43,509 bases of DNA from an uncultured Bacteroidota bacterium (GTDB lineage Bacteria; Bacteroidota; Bacteroidia; JABEUT01). Positions 24,992-32,118 of the stretch are shown here, in pieces; the stretch's first letter is position 1, and each line of letters starts with the position of its first letter. The stretch lies in NCBI GenBank assembly GCA_903863935.1, contig CAIPDV010000045.1, positions 1-43,509 of the forward strand. The letters run 5' to 3'. The translations under genes were made by a program, and so were the position numbers. The notes under the pieces are model-generated. The model did no database searches. It saw nothing but the letters and a program-made list of their open reading frames with translations, and had not been told where the DNA came from.

Positions 24992-26629
24992 TTGCAAAAA
25001 ACTATCCGCTTACTAATTGCTTTCATTCTTGTATTACCATTTTATGCAAAATGCCAAAGCCCTTCCATTTTATGGAGGTTTAATACACATGATGAATCCT
25101 TTGGGAATGCAGCTATTGATGATTTACTTGGTGACAACAAAAAAGAAATAGCTTTCAGTTGTTATTGGGGCGACAGCAATATTTATGTTGTTCATGCCGA
25201 AGACGGTACGCTTCTCTGGAAAAAAAACATGGGTGGATGCAACGATGCGGCACCTATTATTTACGATGTGTTTCAGAATGGGCATAAAGAAATTATTTTA
25301 GGATCTTCATGTAATCCGGTGCTTACTTGTTTTGATGGTGCCAACGGAAACATTATCTGGCAAACCCCTTTTGGAGGAACCGATTCGCCACCATCCATTG
25401 ATTTGGACAGTAATGGGAAACCACAAATACTTGTCGGCGATTTTGAAGGCAGGCTTAATTGCTTTTCTGCTGACAGTGGAAAATTGAAATGGCAGGTAAT
25501 GGTTGACGACAGTGCCGCTATTGAAGCTTCTCCGGCATTAGTAGATATAAACGGAGACGGACATCCGGATATTATTGTTTGCACCTGGAGTTTTGCGGGT
25601 TTTCACGATAGTTCTGCCATATATGCGTACGATGGACTTACCCATAAACTTATCTGGGAAAATCAGGTACCTACCGACTGGATCTATCATGGTGCAGCGT
25701 TTGGCCCTGTTAGTGAAGATGGTCATCCTGAATTGGCAATCACCTCGTATGACGGGCATGTTTATTTATTAAATGGCCCCGATGGGAAATTGAAATGGGC
25801 ATACCCGACAGCCGGGTTGGCATACATAGGTGACCCTGTTACCATTGGCAGTATTAAAAATGACGGTCACCTTGAAATGGTATACAGTGGCGGCTACGGA
25901 GAAGAAGACGCACTTGACAGGGATGGAAATTTATTATGGAGTTTCTTTATGCCAACCTATGAATCATCCTTTCGTGGAGCGGCTTTAGCCGATGTAAATA
26001 ATGATGATACGCTGGATGTGGTTTTCGCTTGTTCCGATGGAAAAGTGTATGCATTGAATGGGAGCAGAGGCAACCTCCTTTGGGAGATAAATCTGCGAGC
26101 CGATTATGGAGATTCGAATTTCACTTTGGAGCATGGCCCTGTGATTTCAAGTTTTAAAAACGATGATACATTGGATGTATTTATTGAAGGCGGACATACC
26201 TTCTATCCTAATATCGACAGTGATTTTGGAAGAGCGTATGCAATTAAAGTAGGGCCGGGTAAAGGGCCAGACTGGATGATGTTCCAACATGATTATACGC
26301 GTAGTAATTGCGTTTGTAATCCTTCTCCAAGTAGTGTAAGTGATGTTAATACATCTTCATTAAATGTTACCGATTACCCTAATCCGTTTACTTCCACCGT
26401 TGCCTTTAATGTGCACCTGGAAAGTAGCTCGGAACTATCCGTAATTGTTTATAATATGCAAGGGGAAGCTGTTAAAAGATTCAGCAATACAAAAGCATCG
26501 GCAGGTAACTATATATTCACATGGAATGGTAAAGGCGATAATGGCAATACCCTTGCAAATGGAATTTATTATTGTAAAATAATTGCGGATAAAAACATGA
26601 TTGTTAAGAAGATAGTTTTGTTAAAATAA
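24992..26629 (+). CDS. T9SS-secreted FG-GAP/PQQ-like propeller protein, TTG start
   Basis: 545 residues. The start is TTG: an in-frame TAA lies at 24983-24985 and no ATG precedes the signal peptide (KTIRLLIAFILVLPFYAKCQ). The body has repeating motifs of PQQ-like and FG-GAP propellers, such as DGTLLWKKNMGG, DGANGNIIWQTPFGG, DINGDGHPDIIV, DVNNDDTLDVVFACSDGKV and GSRGNLLWEI; the DxNxDG loops are likely Ca2+-binding. The C-terminal 80 residues form a T9SS sorting domain (DYPNPFTSTVAFNV through GIYYCKIIADKNMIVKKIVLLK). Its function is probably surface binding or enzyme scaffold; no catalytic residues identified. Confidence 0.85.
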   Translation: MQKTIRLLIAFILVLPFYAKCQSPSILWRFNTHDESFGNAAIDDLLGDNKKEIAFSCYWGDSNIYVVHAEDGTLLWKKNMGGCNDAAPIIYDVFQNGHKEIILGSSCNPVLTCFDGANGNIIWQTPFGGTDSPPSIDLDSNGKPQILVGDFEGRLNCFSADSGKLKWQVMVDDSAAIEASPALVDINGDGHPDIIVCTWSFAGFHDSSAIYAYDGLTHKLIWENQVPTDWIYHGAAFGPVSEDGHPELAITSYDGHVYLLNGPDGKLKWAYPTAGLAYIGDPVTIGSIKNDGHLEMVYSGGYGEEDALDRDGNLLWSFFMPTYESSFRGAALADVNNDDTLDVVFACSDGKVYALNGSRGNLLWEINLRADYGDSNFTLEHGPVISSFKNDDTLDVFIEGGHTFYPNIDSDFGRAYAIKVGPGKGPDWMMFQHDYTRSNCVCNPSPSSVSDVNTSSLNVTDYPNPFTSTVAFNVHLESSSELSVIVYNMQGEAVKRFSNTKASAGNYIFTWNGKGDNGNTLANGIYYCKIIADKNMIVKKIVLLK

Positions 26630-26700
26630 TTGGTTCTAAATTCATTTGAATTTGATAGATTAATTATTTGTAAAGAATTTGATTAGGTTTAACTTTTTTA

Positions 26701-26708
26701 TACATTTG
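26701..26708 (+). promoter_or_regulatory. -7 promoter box (TACATTTG) for the DUF5684 gene pair
   Basis: Exact TAnnTTTG match 60 bp upstream of the ATG at 26769. No box is seen before the second gene, so the two are probably co-transcribed. Confidence 0.55.
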
Positions 26709-26768
26709 TCGCAGAAATAATGGCCCTGATTTTTTTAATACCCCGCCCAACACAGATTTTTATTTGAG

Positions 26769-27248
26769 ATGAATTCACTACAAACATTGATAGCAGGTTA
26801 TGCGGCTTTGATTCTGGTGGTGTTTATTATCATCCTGCTCCTTGTTCTTTTTATTACAGTTTGTAACTGGATCATCTACGAAAAGGCCGGTCAGCCCGGC
26901 TGGGCCGCTATTATACCTTTGTATTCAACAATTATTCGATTGAAAATTGCCGGCAAGCCTATTTCCAGGGTCGCCTGGACAATACAGTATATTTTCTTTG
27001 CCGTTGTGAATGCAATTGACCGGGGCGGGGTAATCACCGGAGTATTATATTTCTTTTCGCTGGTGGCTTTTTTTGTAATTAATGTTATTACATTAAATGG
27101 ATTATCGAAAAGCTTCGGGAAAGATGCCGGATTCACCGTAGGGCTTTTATTTTTACCTTTCATTTTCTTTCCTATGCTTGCATTTGGCAGTGCAAAATAT
27201 ATTGGACCGGGCGGAATTTCAACTTCAATACCTAATCAGGTTTTATAG
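26769..27248 (+). CDS. DUF5684-like small membrane protein 1
   Basis: 159 residues with four hydrophobic segments. The family pattern is visible: IYEKAGQPGWAAIIPLYS, then RLKIAGKPISRVAW, and later GLSKSFGKDAGFTVGLLFLP with PMLAFGSAKYIGPGG. This matches the DUF5684 family of predicted inner-membrane proteins with no assigned function, which is sometimes seen next to signal peptidase genes; none is seen here. It shares most motifs with the gene 53 bp downstream, apart from an extra segment (FAVVNAIDRGGVITG) in the middle. Confidence 0.75.
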   Translation: MNSLQTLIAGYAALILVVFIIILLLVLFITVCNWIIYEKAGQPGWAAIIPLYSTIIRLKIAGKPISRVAWTIQYIFFAVVNAIDRGGVITGVLYFFSLVAFFVINVITLNGLSKSFGKDAGFTVGLLFLPFIFFPMLAFGSAKYIGPGGISTSIPNQVL

Positions 27249-27301
27249 CAAATTAAAATAGTCCTTAATTAATAATTACAAACAATCAAAACAAAAACAA
27301 C

Positions 27302-27700
27302 ATGGAACCAAGAGACGCCTTAATGGCAAATATGGGTGTGTTAATTGCCATAGTGGCAATCGCATCTTTATTCGGAATTTTTCTAATCATCTGCCAGTGG
27401 ATGATTTATGCAAAGGCAGGACAACCGGGATGGGCGTGCCTCATACCCATTTATAATTTAATAGTTCTGCTAAAGATTGTTGGCCGTCCTGTATGGTGGT
27501 TCTTTTTGATGTGTATACCCATTGTCAATATTGTTATTATAATAATGGTATTGAACGGGCTATCGAAAAGTTTCGGAAAAGACTCCGGCTTCACAGTTGG
27601 TTTACTTTTCCTTTCCTTTATCTTTTATCCTATTCTGGCATTTGGAAGCGCAAAATACATTGGTCCCGGTGGAGTTCCCTCTGCTGAAGCAGCTCAATAA
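27302..27700 (+). CDS. DUF5684-like small membrane protein 2
   Basis: 132 residues, a paralogue of the preceding gene. Motifs IYAKAGQPGWACLIPIYN, LLKIVGRPVWWFFLM and GLSKSFGKDSGFTVGLLFLS with PILAFGSAKYIGPGGVP match the neighbour closely, giving a probable tandem duplication. Its stop codon is 11 bp from that of the convergent GloVer gene. Cellular location is the inner membrane by hydrophobicity; function unknown. Confidence 0.75.
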   Translation: MEPRDALMANMGVLIAIVAIASLFGIFLIICQWMIYAKAGQPGWACLIPIYNLIVLLKIVGRPVWWFFLMCIPIVNIVIIIMVLNGLSKSFGKDSGFTVGLLFLSFIFYPILAFGSAKYIGPGGVPSAEAAQ

Positions 27701-27711
27701 GCGATAACTAG

Positions 27712-29835
27712 TTATTTCTGGAGTACTATCTTGCCGGTCAGTATTCCTTTTTCGGATCTGACCTGCAGGACATAAATCCCATCCGACAAGCTACTTAAAT
27801 CAATAAGTAGCTTGTTGTTTTTTATATCAGGGGGTAGAGATTGGCTATAAACATTTCTTCCCAAGGCATCGGTAATTTCCATGTTCGTATAGCCATTTCC
27901 TTTCAAATCAACAGTGAACAGCCCACTGCTCGGCACAGGATAGATATGCACAAACCCTCCGTTCTGAAGGGTATTAATTCCGGTGGCAACCGTAGTATCA
28001 CGACACAAACTTCCGCAGCCATAGCAACTTGTTATACAAACGGAATACGATCCTGAATCGAGATTGGAAAGAGTATCGGAATTATATTTCGAATACCTTC
28101 CCAGGCTTCCCCACAAATAGTAATAACAAGCTGTATCGCCGGGTGGTACTCCGCCAGACACAAATACGCGGATACTACCATTATAGCAGGTAGGGCACGT
28201 CTGAGGTGTTTGAACTATGCTGTCAATCATCATTACGGCAGCCTGAGTAATAACTACAGTTCCCTTTCCGGAACATCCGTTTGCATCGGTAATAGTGCAG
28301 GTATAAGTGCCTACGGCTAAATTCGTAACAGTATCTGTTGTTGAAGTATTGCTCCAGTAGTATGTAAATGGCCCGCTGCCTCCTAAAACGGTTACCCATG
28401 CAGAGCCTCCGCCTCCGCCGTTACAAGCATTGGAAACATTGAAACTAATACCCATTGGCGCAGGCCCAACGGAATCAACTAATGTAAAAGCAATTCCTCT
28501 TGAATCAGTAACTGTGCAGCTGTCAATCCCATATTTTAATCCGGTAATGGAACTTGTAGTAGCACCATTGCTCCAATGGTAAGTAAGGGGTGCAATTCCT
28601 CCCCGCACATAAACTGTCATTTTGCCAGAACTATCACCTGGGCAGGGATTTTCGACAACAGTATCACTGGCACCCATTACCTCGAGGAAGTTGGCGTAAG
28701 GTTGAGCACCGCGGGGTCCATCATAATTAAATAATACTGAATATAAACTAGAACCAATATTATAGCTGAAAATAGTGCCTTCATTAATTGTTCCACCAAA
28801 ATTGCAATTACCATAAAGCAAGCCATTGGTGGCCTGAATAACATCAGCAAAAGGCTCAAATCCCGACCTGAGACCAAAGTTATAAATAACTGTTTCAGTA
28901 TTTGAATTGATATTATAACGGAATAAAGTACCACTGTCTCCTGTTCCGCCAGATTCTGTGGTGCCATAAAGATTGCCATCAGTTGCCATCATAAGGCTAC
29001 CACCCGGGTTTCTTCCATCAGGCTTACCCGTAAAATTATGAAGTACAGTTTCAACATTGGTTCGGATATTATAACTAAATAATACACCATCACTACTTGA
29101 ACCGCCAGATTGAGTTAGGCCATAAAGCATAGTATCGTTAACCTTTAGGAGGCTACCGCGAGGGTAATTTCCTGAGGTGCCGGTAAAAACATAAAGTAGT
29201 TTAGCCTGATTTGTATAAATGTTATAACTGAAAATAGATCCGGGGCCACCGCCTTTGCTATAGTCGCACATGCCATAAAGTAAACTGTCGGTAACTACAA
29301 TAAGGTTACCGGTCGGGGAGCTTCCGATTTCAAAACCCCACAGACTCCACATTTTAGTGACAGTGTTGGGTGGATGGAATTTAAAAATAGTACCTGAACC
29401 AGCATAGCCTCCATACCAGTCTAAGGCATAATAATTATTGTCGGGAGCCAGAACTAAAGTTCCGTAAGGAATGGAAGGCTTGCCTGTGTCGGCACCAAAG
29501 TTGTAAATGATATTTTGATTTTTGGCTTTTAAATCATAGCTGAATAGTACTCCTCCACTTAGTGTACCACCATAATTTGTCATCCCGTATAATAAGCCGG
29601 TTTTATTTTGAACCAGGTTGCCATAAGGCCTGAACCCATTCAATCCATTGAACTCAAAAGGAGCCCAGTCACTATCATCAATAGGATCAAAAATGTTAAA
29701 GGTTCCGCCCGGGGTTGATACATTACCACCATAATACACAAGGCTATACAATTGCCCTACCAACTGCGCATGTAACTTAATTGGGCTTGCAAATGCAAAA
29801 AGAAAAAGGGTAAAAAAAAGTAATCCTCTTTTCAT
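27712..29835 (-). CDS. T9SS-secreted protein with GloVer and SprB repeats
   Basis: 707 residues: signal peptide (MKRGLLFFTLFLFAFASPIK), then about nine GloVer-type repeats (TIGR03803), seen as motifs like GLLYGMTNYGGTLSGGVLFSYD and NLYGTTESGGTGDSGTLFRYN; then two SprB-type repeats (CPGDSSGKMTVYVRGGIAPL; GGSGPFTYYWSNTS) and a third partial (CPTCYNGSIRVFVSGG). It ends in a T9SS sorting domain (VHIYPVPSSGLFTVDL through DGIYVLQVRSEKGILTGKIVLQK). SprB repeats occur in gliding adhesins of Flavobacterium, but this protein is much shorter. It is probably a secreted or cell-surface protein; partner unknown. Confidence 0.88.
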   Translation of the reverse strand: MKRGLLFFTLFLFAFASPIKLHAQLVGQLYSLVYYGGNVSTPGGTFNIFDPIDDSDWAPFEFNGLNGFRPYGNLVQNKTGLLYGMTNYGGTLSGGVLFSYDLKAKNQNIIYNFGADTGKPSIPYGTLVLAPDNNYYALDWYGGYAGSGTIFKFHPPNTVTKMWSLWGFEIGSSPTGNLIVVTDSLLYGMCDYSKGGGPGSIFSYNIYTNQAKLLYVFTGTSGNYPRGSLLKVNDTMLYGLTQSGGSSSDGVLFSYNIRTNVETVLHNFTGKPDGRNPGGSLMMATDGNLYGTTESGGTGDSGTLFRYNINSNTETVIYNFGLRSGFEPFADVIQATNGLLYGNCNFGGTINEGTIFSYNIGSSLYSVLFNYDGPRGAQPYANFLEVMGASDTVVENPCPGDSSGKMTVYVRGGIAPLTYHWSNGATTSSITGLKYGIDSCTVTDSRGIAFTLVDSVGPAPMGISFNVSNACNGGGGGSAWVTVLGGSGPFTYYWSNTSTTDTVTNLAVGTYTCTITDANGCSGKGTVVITQAAVMMIDSIVQTPQTCPTCYNGSIRVFVSGGVPPGDTACYYYLWGSLGRYSKYNSDTLSNLDSGSYSVCITSCYGCGSLCRDTTVATGINTLQNGGFVHIYPVPSSGLFTVDLKGNGYTNMEITDALGRNVYSQSLPPDIKNNKLLIDLSSLSDGIYVLQVRSEKGILTGKIVLQK

Positions 29836-29861
29836 TTCATGAAATTATGGCGTTTCGTATG

Positions 29862-29869
29862 CAAATATA
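29862..29869 (-). promoter_or_regulatory. -7 promoter box (TATATTTG) for the GloVer/SprB gene
   Basis: Exact TAnnTTTG on the minus strand, 26 bases upstream of the ATG at 29835. Confidence 0.55.
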
Positions 29870-29940
29870 ATAAAAAGAAGTGTGATTACAAATGATTTAA
29901 ATGAGTTTTTTCAGGCAACGGATGTTAATAAACAAGCGCG

Positions 29941-30858
29941 TTATTTCTTCCTTAGGAAGTTAAAGTGCAAACCTGCTGTAAGTTGAATGATACCAAAATT
30001 AATGGTGGGGGAATAGTTGCCTGTCCAACTATATGCATTATTTACATAATAGGTTATTGTCCAATTCGGGTAATGAATGGCAGTAGTAACATAGTTAAAC
30101 GAAAGGTCGAGATTCAGTATTTGTGCTAAAGCACATGATAAGCCTCCGCCAATACTAAACCCGAAACCCGTTCCGCTGCCTGCATTAACCACATCGCGGT
30201 ATTGATTTGGTTGCACATAATAGCCCGTGTAGTTTTGATCGGTATAATTGGGGTAATTGGCCGTAATTAATCCTGCCAATACTTTCAGAAAAGGACGAAC
30301 ACTAATATTAGTTTGCGGTGAAAGCTCAAAACCGGCCATATATTGACTTATGCTAAAATAAGGGTTCGCAATACTAATATAAGTCGGATAGTTTACAACA
30401 TTTGTTTGGTTGAAACCATAATTTGCAATAACCCTTAAAGATGGAAGCAGTTTGTATTCAAAATTTGCATTAAGGCACCATCCACTATTTGAAATATATT
30501 CTTTTAAAAACCAAAACGAGGGAACAGAATAATAATAGTAATTTGTTTGATTGGTAATATAGGGAAAGCTAAAGCCCCCATCAAATGAAAAGGACCATTT
30601 TTTGTGAATGGTATCAGCGTGATGATAGTCTGAACGGCTCATTGTTAGTATTTCTCCGCTTGAATAATGAATATAATTTATTGATGAAGAGGAGGCTGAA
30701 TAGGCCTTTCCATTTAAATCAGTATAATTAACTCTACTATCGATAAATGTAATGGTAACCACTTTCTTTGTCCCATTATTGAAAATGATGGTATCCTGCC
30801 CATTGCAGAATGAAATGCTTAAAATTAAAAGCGATAAAAAGAGGATATGGTTTTTCAT
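29941..30858 (-). CDS. Outer-membrane-type beta-barrel protein, paralogue C
   Basis: 305 residues from the ATG at 30858 (MKNHILFLSLLILSISFCNGQ). A TTG four codons upstream (30870) falls inside the -7 box and is rejected. The N-terminal signature DTIIFNNGTKKVVTITF with YTDLNGK and YIHYSSGEILTMS matches paralogues A and B, but the IxGKV turn is altered to VVTIT. The remaining roughly 230 residues are rich in Tyr, Asn and Ser in alternating strands, ending LTAGLHFNFLRKK, a barrel-like end. It stands alone, transcribed away from the tRNA cluster. Confidence 0.7.
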   Translation of the reverse strand: MKNHILFLSLLILSISFCNGQDTIIFNNGTKKVVTITFIDSRVNYTDLNGKAYSASSSSINYIHYSSGEILTMSRSDYHHADTIHKKWSFSFDGGFSFPYITNQTNYYYYSVPSFWFLKEYISNSGWCLNANFEYKLLPSLRVIANYGFNQTNVVNYPTYISIANPYFSISQYMAGFELSPQTNISVRPFLKVLAGLITANYPNYTDQNYTGYYVQPNQYRDVVNAGSGTGFGFSIGGGLSCALAQILNLDLSFNYVTTAIHYPNWTITYYVNNAYSWTGNYSPTINFGIIQLTAGLHFNFLRKK

Positions 30859-30867
30859 GTTGTATAA

Positions 30868-30875
30868 CAAATGTA
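30868..30875 (-). promoter_or_regulatory. -7 promoter box (TACATTTG) for paralogue C, close to the ATG
   Basis: Exact TAnnTTTG match on the minus strand; only nine bases separate it from the ATG at 30858. Confidence 0.55.
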
Positions 30876-30998
30876 AGAAAAGAATTGATTAGCAGGTTGG
30901 AAACCAATCAGCTATTCAATAATTCCAGTGTATTGGGAATAAAAGAGTGATTTTACCGGACTTCGAAAAAGAAATCCGCCCAGCAATCAAAAGTTTTT

Positions 30999-31006
30999 TA
31001 AATTTG
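30999..31006 (+). promoter_or_regulatory. -7 promoter box (TAAATTTG) for the tRNA cluster
   Basis: Exact TAnnTTTG match 110 bp upstream of the first tRNA. Between lie about 100 bp without a gene, including an 8-bp palindrome GAACGTTC near 31061. Confidence 0.5.
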
Positions 31007-31116
31007 CAACCTTTTTTAGAAAACCGGCAGCACCAAACCGCCTGTTAAACATAAAAAGGAACGTTCTTTCAACGATGAAAATAGTTAAGCTGGTGACAGA
31101 AAAATTCGTCAACCAT

Positions 31117-31190
31117 GCCAGTGTAGCTCAGCTGGTTAGAGCAGCTGATTTGTAATCAGCAGGTCGCGGGTTCGAGTCCCTTCACTGGCT
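31117..31190 (+). tRNA. tRNA-Thr (anticodon TGT)
   Basis: Folds as a cloverleaf: acceptor GCCAGTG/CACTGGC, D-arm GCTC/GAGC, anticodon stem GCTGA/TCAGC with loop TTTGTAA (anticodon TGT, reads ACA). The T-stem has one weak position. No encoded CCA. First gene of the conserved Thr-Tyr-Gly-Thr cluster. Confidence 0.95.
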
Positions 31191-31198
31191 CTGCACCG

Positions 31199-31277
31199 AG
31201 TTATGAGTTATGAGTTATAAAGTATGAATGAGCGGAACGCCTCTGATTATAACTCATAACTTATAACTCATAACTTG
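31199..31277. repeat. Heptamer-type inverted repeat (TTATGAG family)
   Basis: Left arm has tandem TTATGAG words (31201 on), right arm the complementary CTCATAA words, with about 30 bases between. The arms can pair over about 18-20 bp. Found between tRNA-Thr and tRNA-Tyr. The same family recurs at 40450-40521. Confidence 0.75.
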
Positions 31278-31280
31278 ATA

Positions 31281-31363
31281 GGGGAGATACCAGAGTGGCC
31301 AAATGGGACAGACTGTAAATCTGTTGTCTTACGACTTCCAAGGTTCGAATCCTTGTCTCCCCA
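31281..31363 (+). tRNA. tRNA-Tyr (anticodon GTA)
   Basis: Acceptor GGGGAGA/TCTCCCC, long variable arm as expected for Tyr, anticodon stem ACAGA/TCTGT with loop CTGTAAA (anticodon GTA). Discriminator A at 31363 is followed by an encoded CCA (31364-31366). Confidence 0.95.
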
Positions 31364-31370
31364 CCAGTAC

Positions 31371-31440
31371 GAATTAGGAATTAACAATTAGGAATTAGCA
31401 ATGAAATGCACCCGATTACTAATTACTAATTCCTAATTAA
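31371..31440. repeat. Heptamer-type inverted repeat (AATTAGG family)
   Basis: Left arm GAATTAGGAATTAACAATTA and onward, right arm TTACTAATTCCTAATTAA, spaced by about 20 bases. Pairs imperfectly into a long hairpin. Lies between tRNA-Tyr and tRNA-Gly. Confidence 0.75.
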
Positions 31441-31447
31441 ATAGTAA

Positions 31448-31520
31448 GCGGAAGTAGCTCATTTGGTAGAGCATCAGCCTTCCAAGCTGAGGGTGGCGGG
31501 TTCGAGCCCCGTCTTCCGCT
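31448..31520 (+). tRNA. tRNA-Gly (anticodon TCC)
   Basis: Acceptor GCGGAAG/CTTCCGC, D-arm GCTC/GAGC, anticodon stem TCAGC/GCTGA with loop CTTCCAA (anticodon TCC). An encoded CCA follows at 31521-31523. A C-rich/G-rich hairpin (about 31524-31550) separates it from the next tRNA. Confidence 0.95.
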
Positions 31521-31558
31521 CCATCCCCCGACCCCTTTTGAGGGGAGGGGAATTGTTA

Positions 31559-31631
<73 letters not shown>

Positions 31632-31636
31632 CTTCG

Positions 31637-31717
31637 CCCCAAACCCCTAAAGGGGCGTTAAATTCATTAAGTTACATTGGAACTGTCCGCTATCAAAGCC
31701 CCTTTAGGGGTTTGGGG
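31637..31717. repeat. Perfect 20-bp inverted repeat after the tRNA cluster
   Basis: Arms 31637-31656 and 31698-31717 are exact reverse complements, each containing the inner palindrome CCCCTAAAGGGG, separated by 41 bases. Similar to dispersed palindromic repeats; not followed by a T run itself. Confidence 0.75.
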
Positions 31718-31722
31718 TGGTG

Positions 31723-31746
31723 AAGAGTTTTTCGCTCTTTTTTTTT
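31723..31746 (+). terminator. Intrinsic terminator of the tRNA cluster
   Basis: AAGAG (31723-31727) pairs with CTCTT (31735-31739) around a TTTTTCG loop and runs into a tract of about nine T residues. Short stem but a long T run. Confidence 0.5.
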
Positions 31747-31778
31747 GTGATTTTTTCACAATCCCATTTTTGATTATA

Positions 31779-31884
31779 TGTCAGTAAAATCAAAAAATCA
31801 CTTTACTGACACATAACCATATTTTACTGACAACTAGATAATTAACACCCCTATTTTTATGTCAGTGCCAAAGGGGTACTGACA
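31779..31884. repeat. Cluster of five TGTCAGTA motifs in both orientations
   Basis: TGTCAGTA at 31779-31786, TACTGACA at 31804-31811 and 31825-31832, TGTCAGTG at 31860-31867 and TACTGACA at 31877-31884. The first two form 10-bp arms (TGTCAGTAAA/TTTACTGACA) with a 13-base loop; the last two pair around GCCAAAGGGG. The cluster lies 235-340 bp upstream of the NHL gene at 32119 in an otherwise gene-free, AT-rich stretch. Confidence 0.75.
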
Positions 31885-32009
31885 CATTTTTTTTGCCAAA
31901 TAAATGCGTGGCAATTGTGAGGCAAGTGCCTGATAAATGCAGGGCAAATTATTTGATAAAATAAATGTTTTATTGGTTAAAATTTTATTTAGCTGATCAT
32001 CAAGTAATT

Positions 32010-32021
32010 CCCCCCCCCCCC
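32010..32021 (+). repeat. Poly-C tract of 12
   Basis: Twelve consecutive C residues about 97 bp upstream of the NHL gene's ATG and about 23 bp upstream of a weak -7-like TACTTTTTG (32045-32053). Long C runs are prone to slippage and, in promoters, can switch expression. Confidence 0.7.
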
Positions 32022-32118
32022 TGATTTTATTTTAATAGTAAAAGTACTTTTTGTATTTAATAGCTAATTATATTTATGTTGTTAAAGAATATAAACGAAG
32101 CTAAAATCCAATACCCTT

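Noticed and set aside
28500-28980. Minus-strand frame of 100 codons at 28677-28979
   Set aside because: It is an alternative frame within the GloVer/SprB gene on the same strand; the longer frame has repeats, a signal peptide and a sorting domain.
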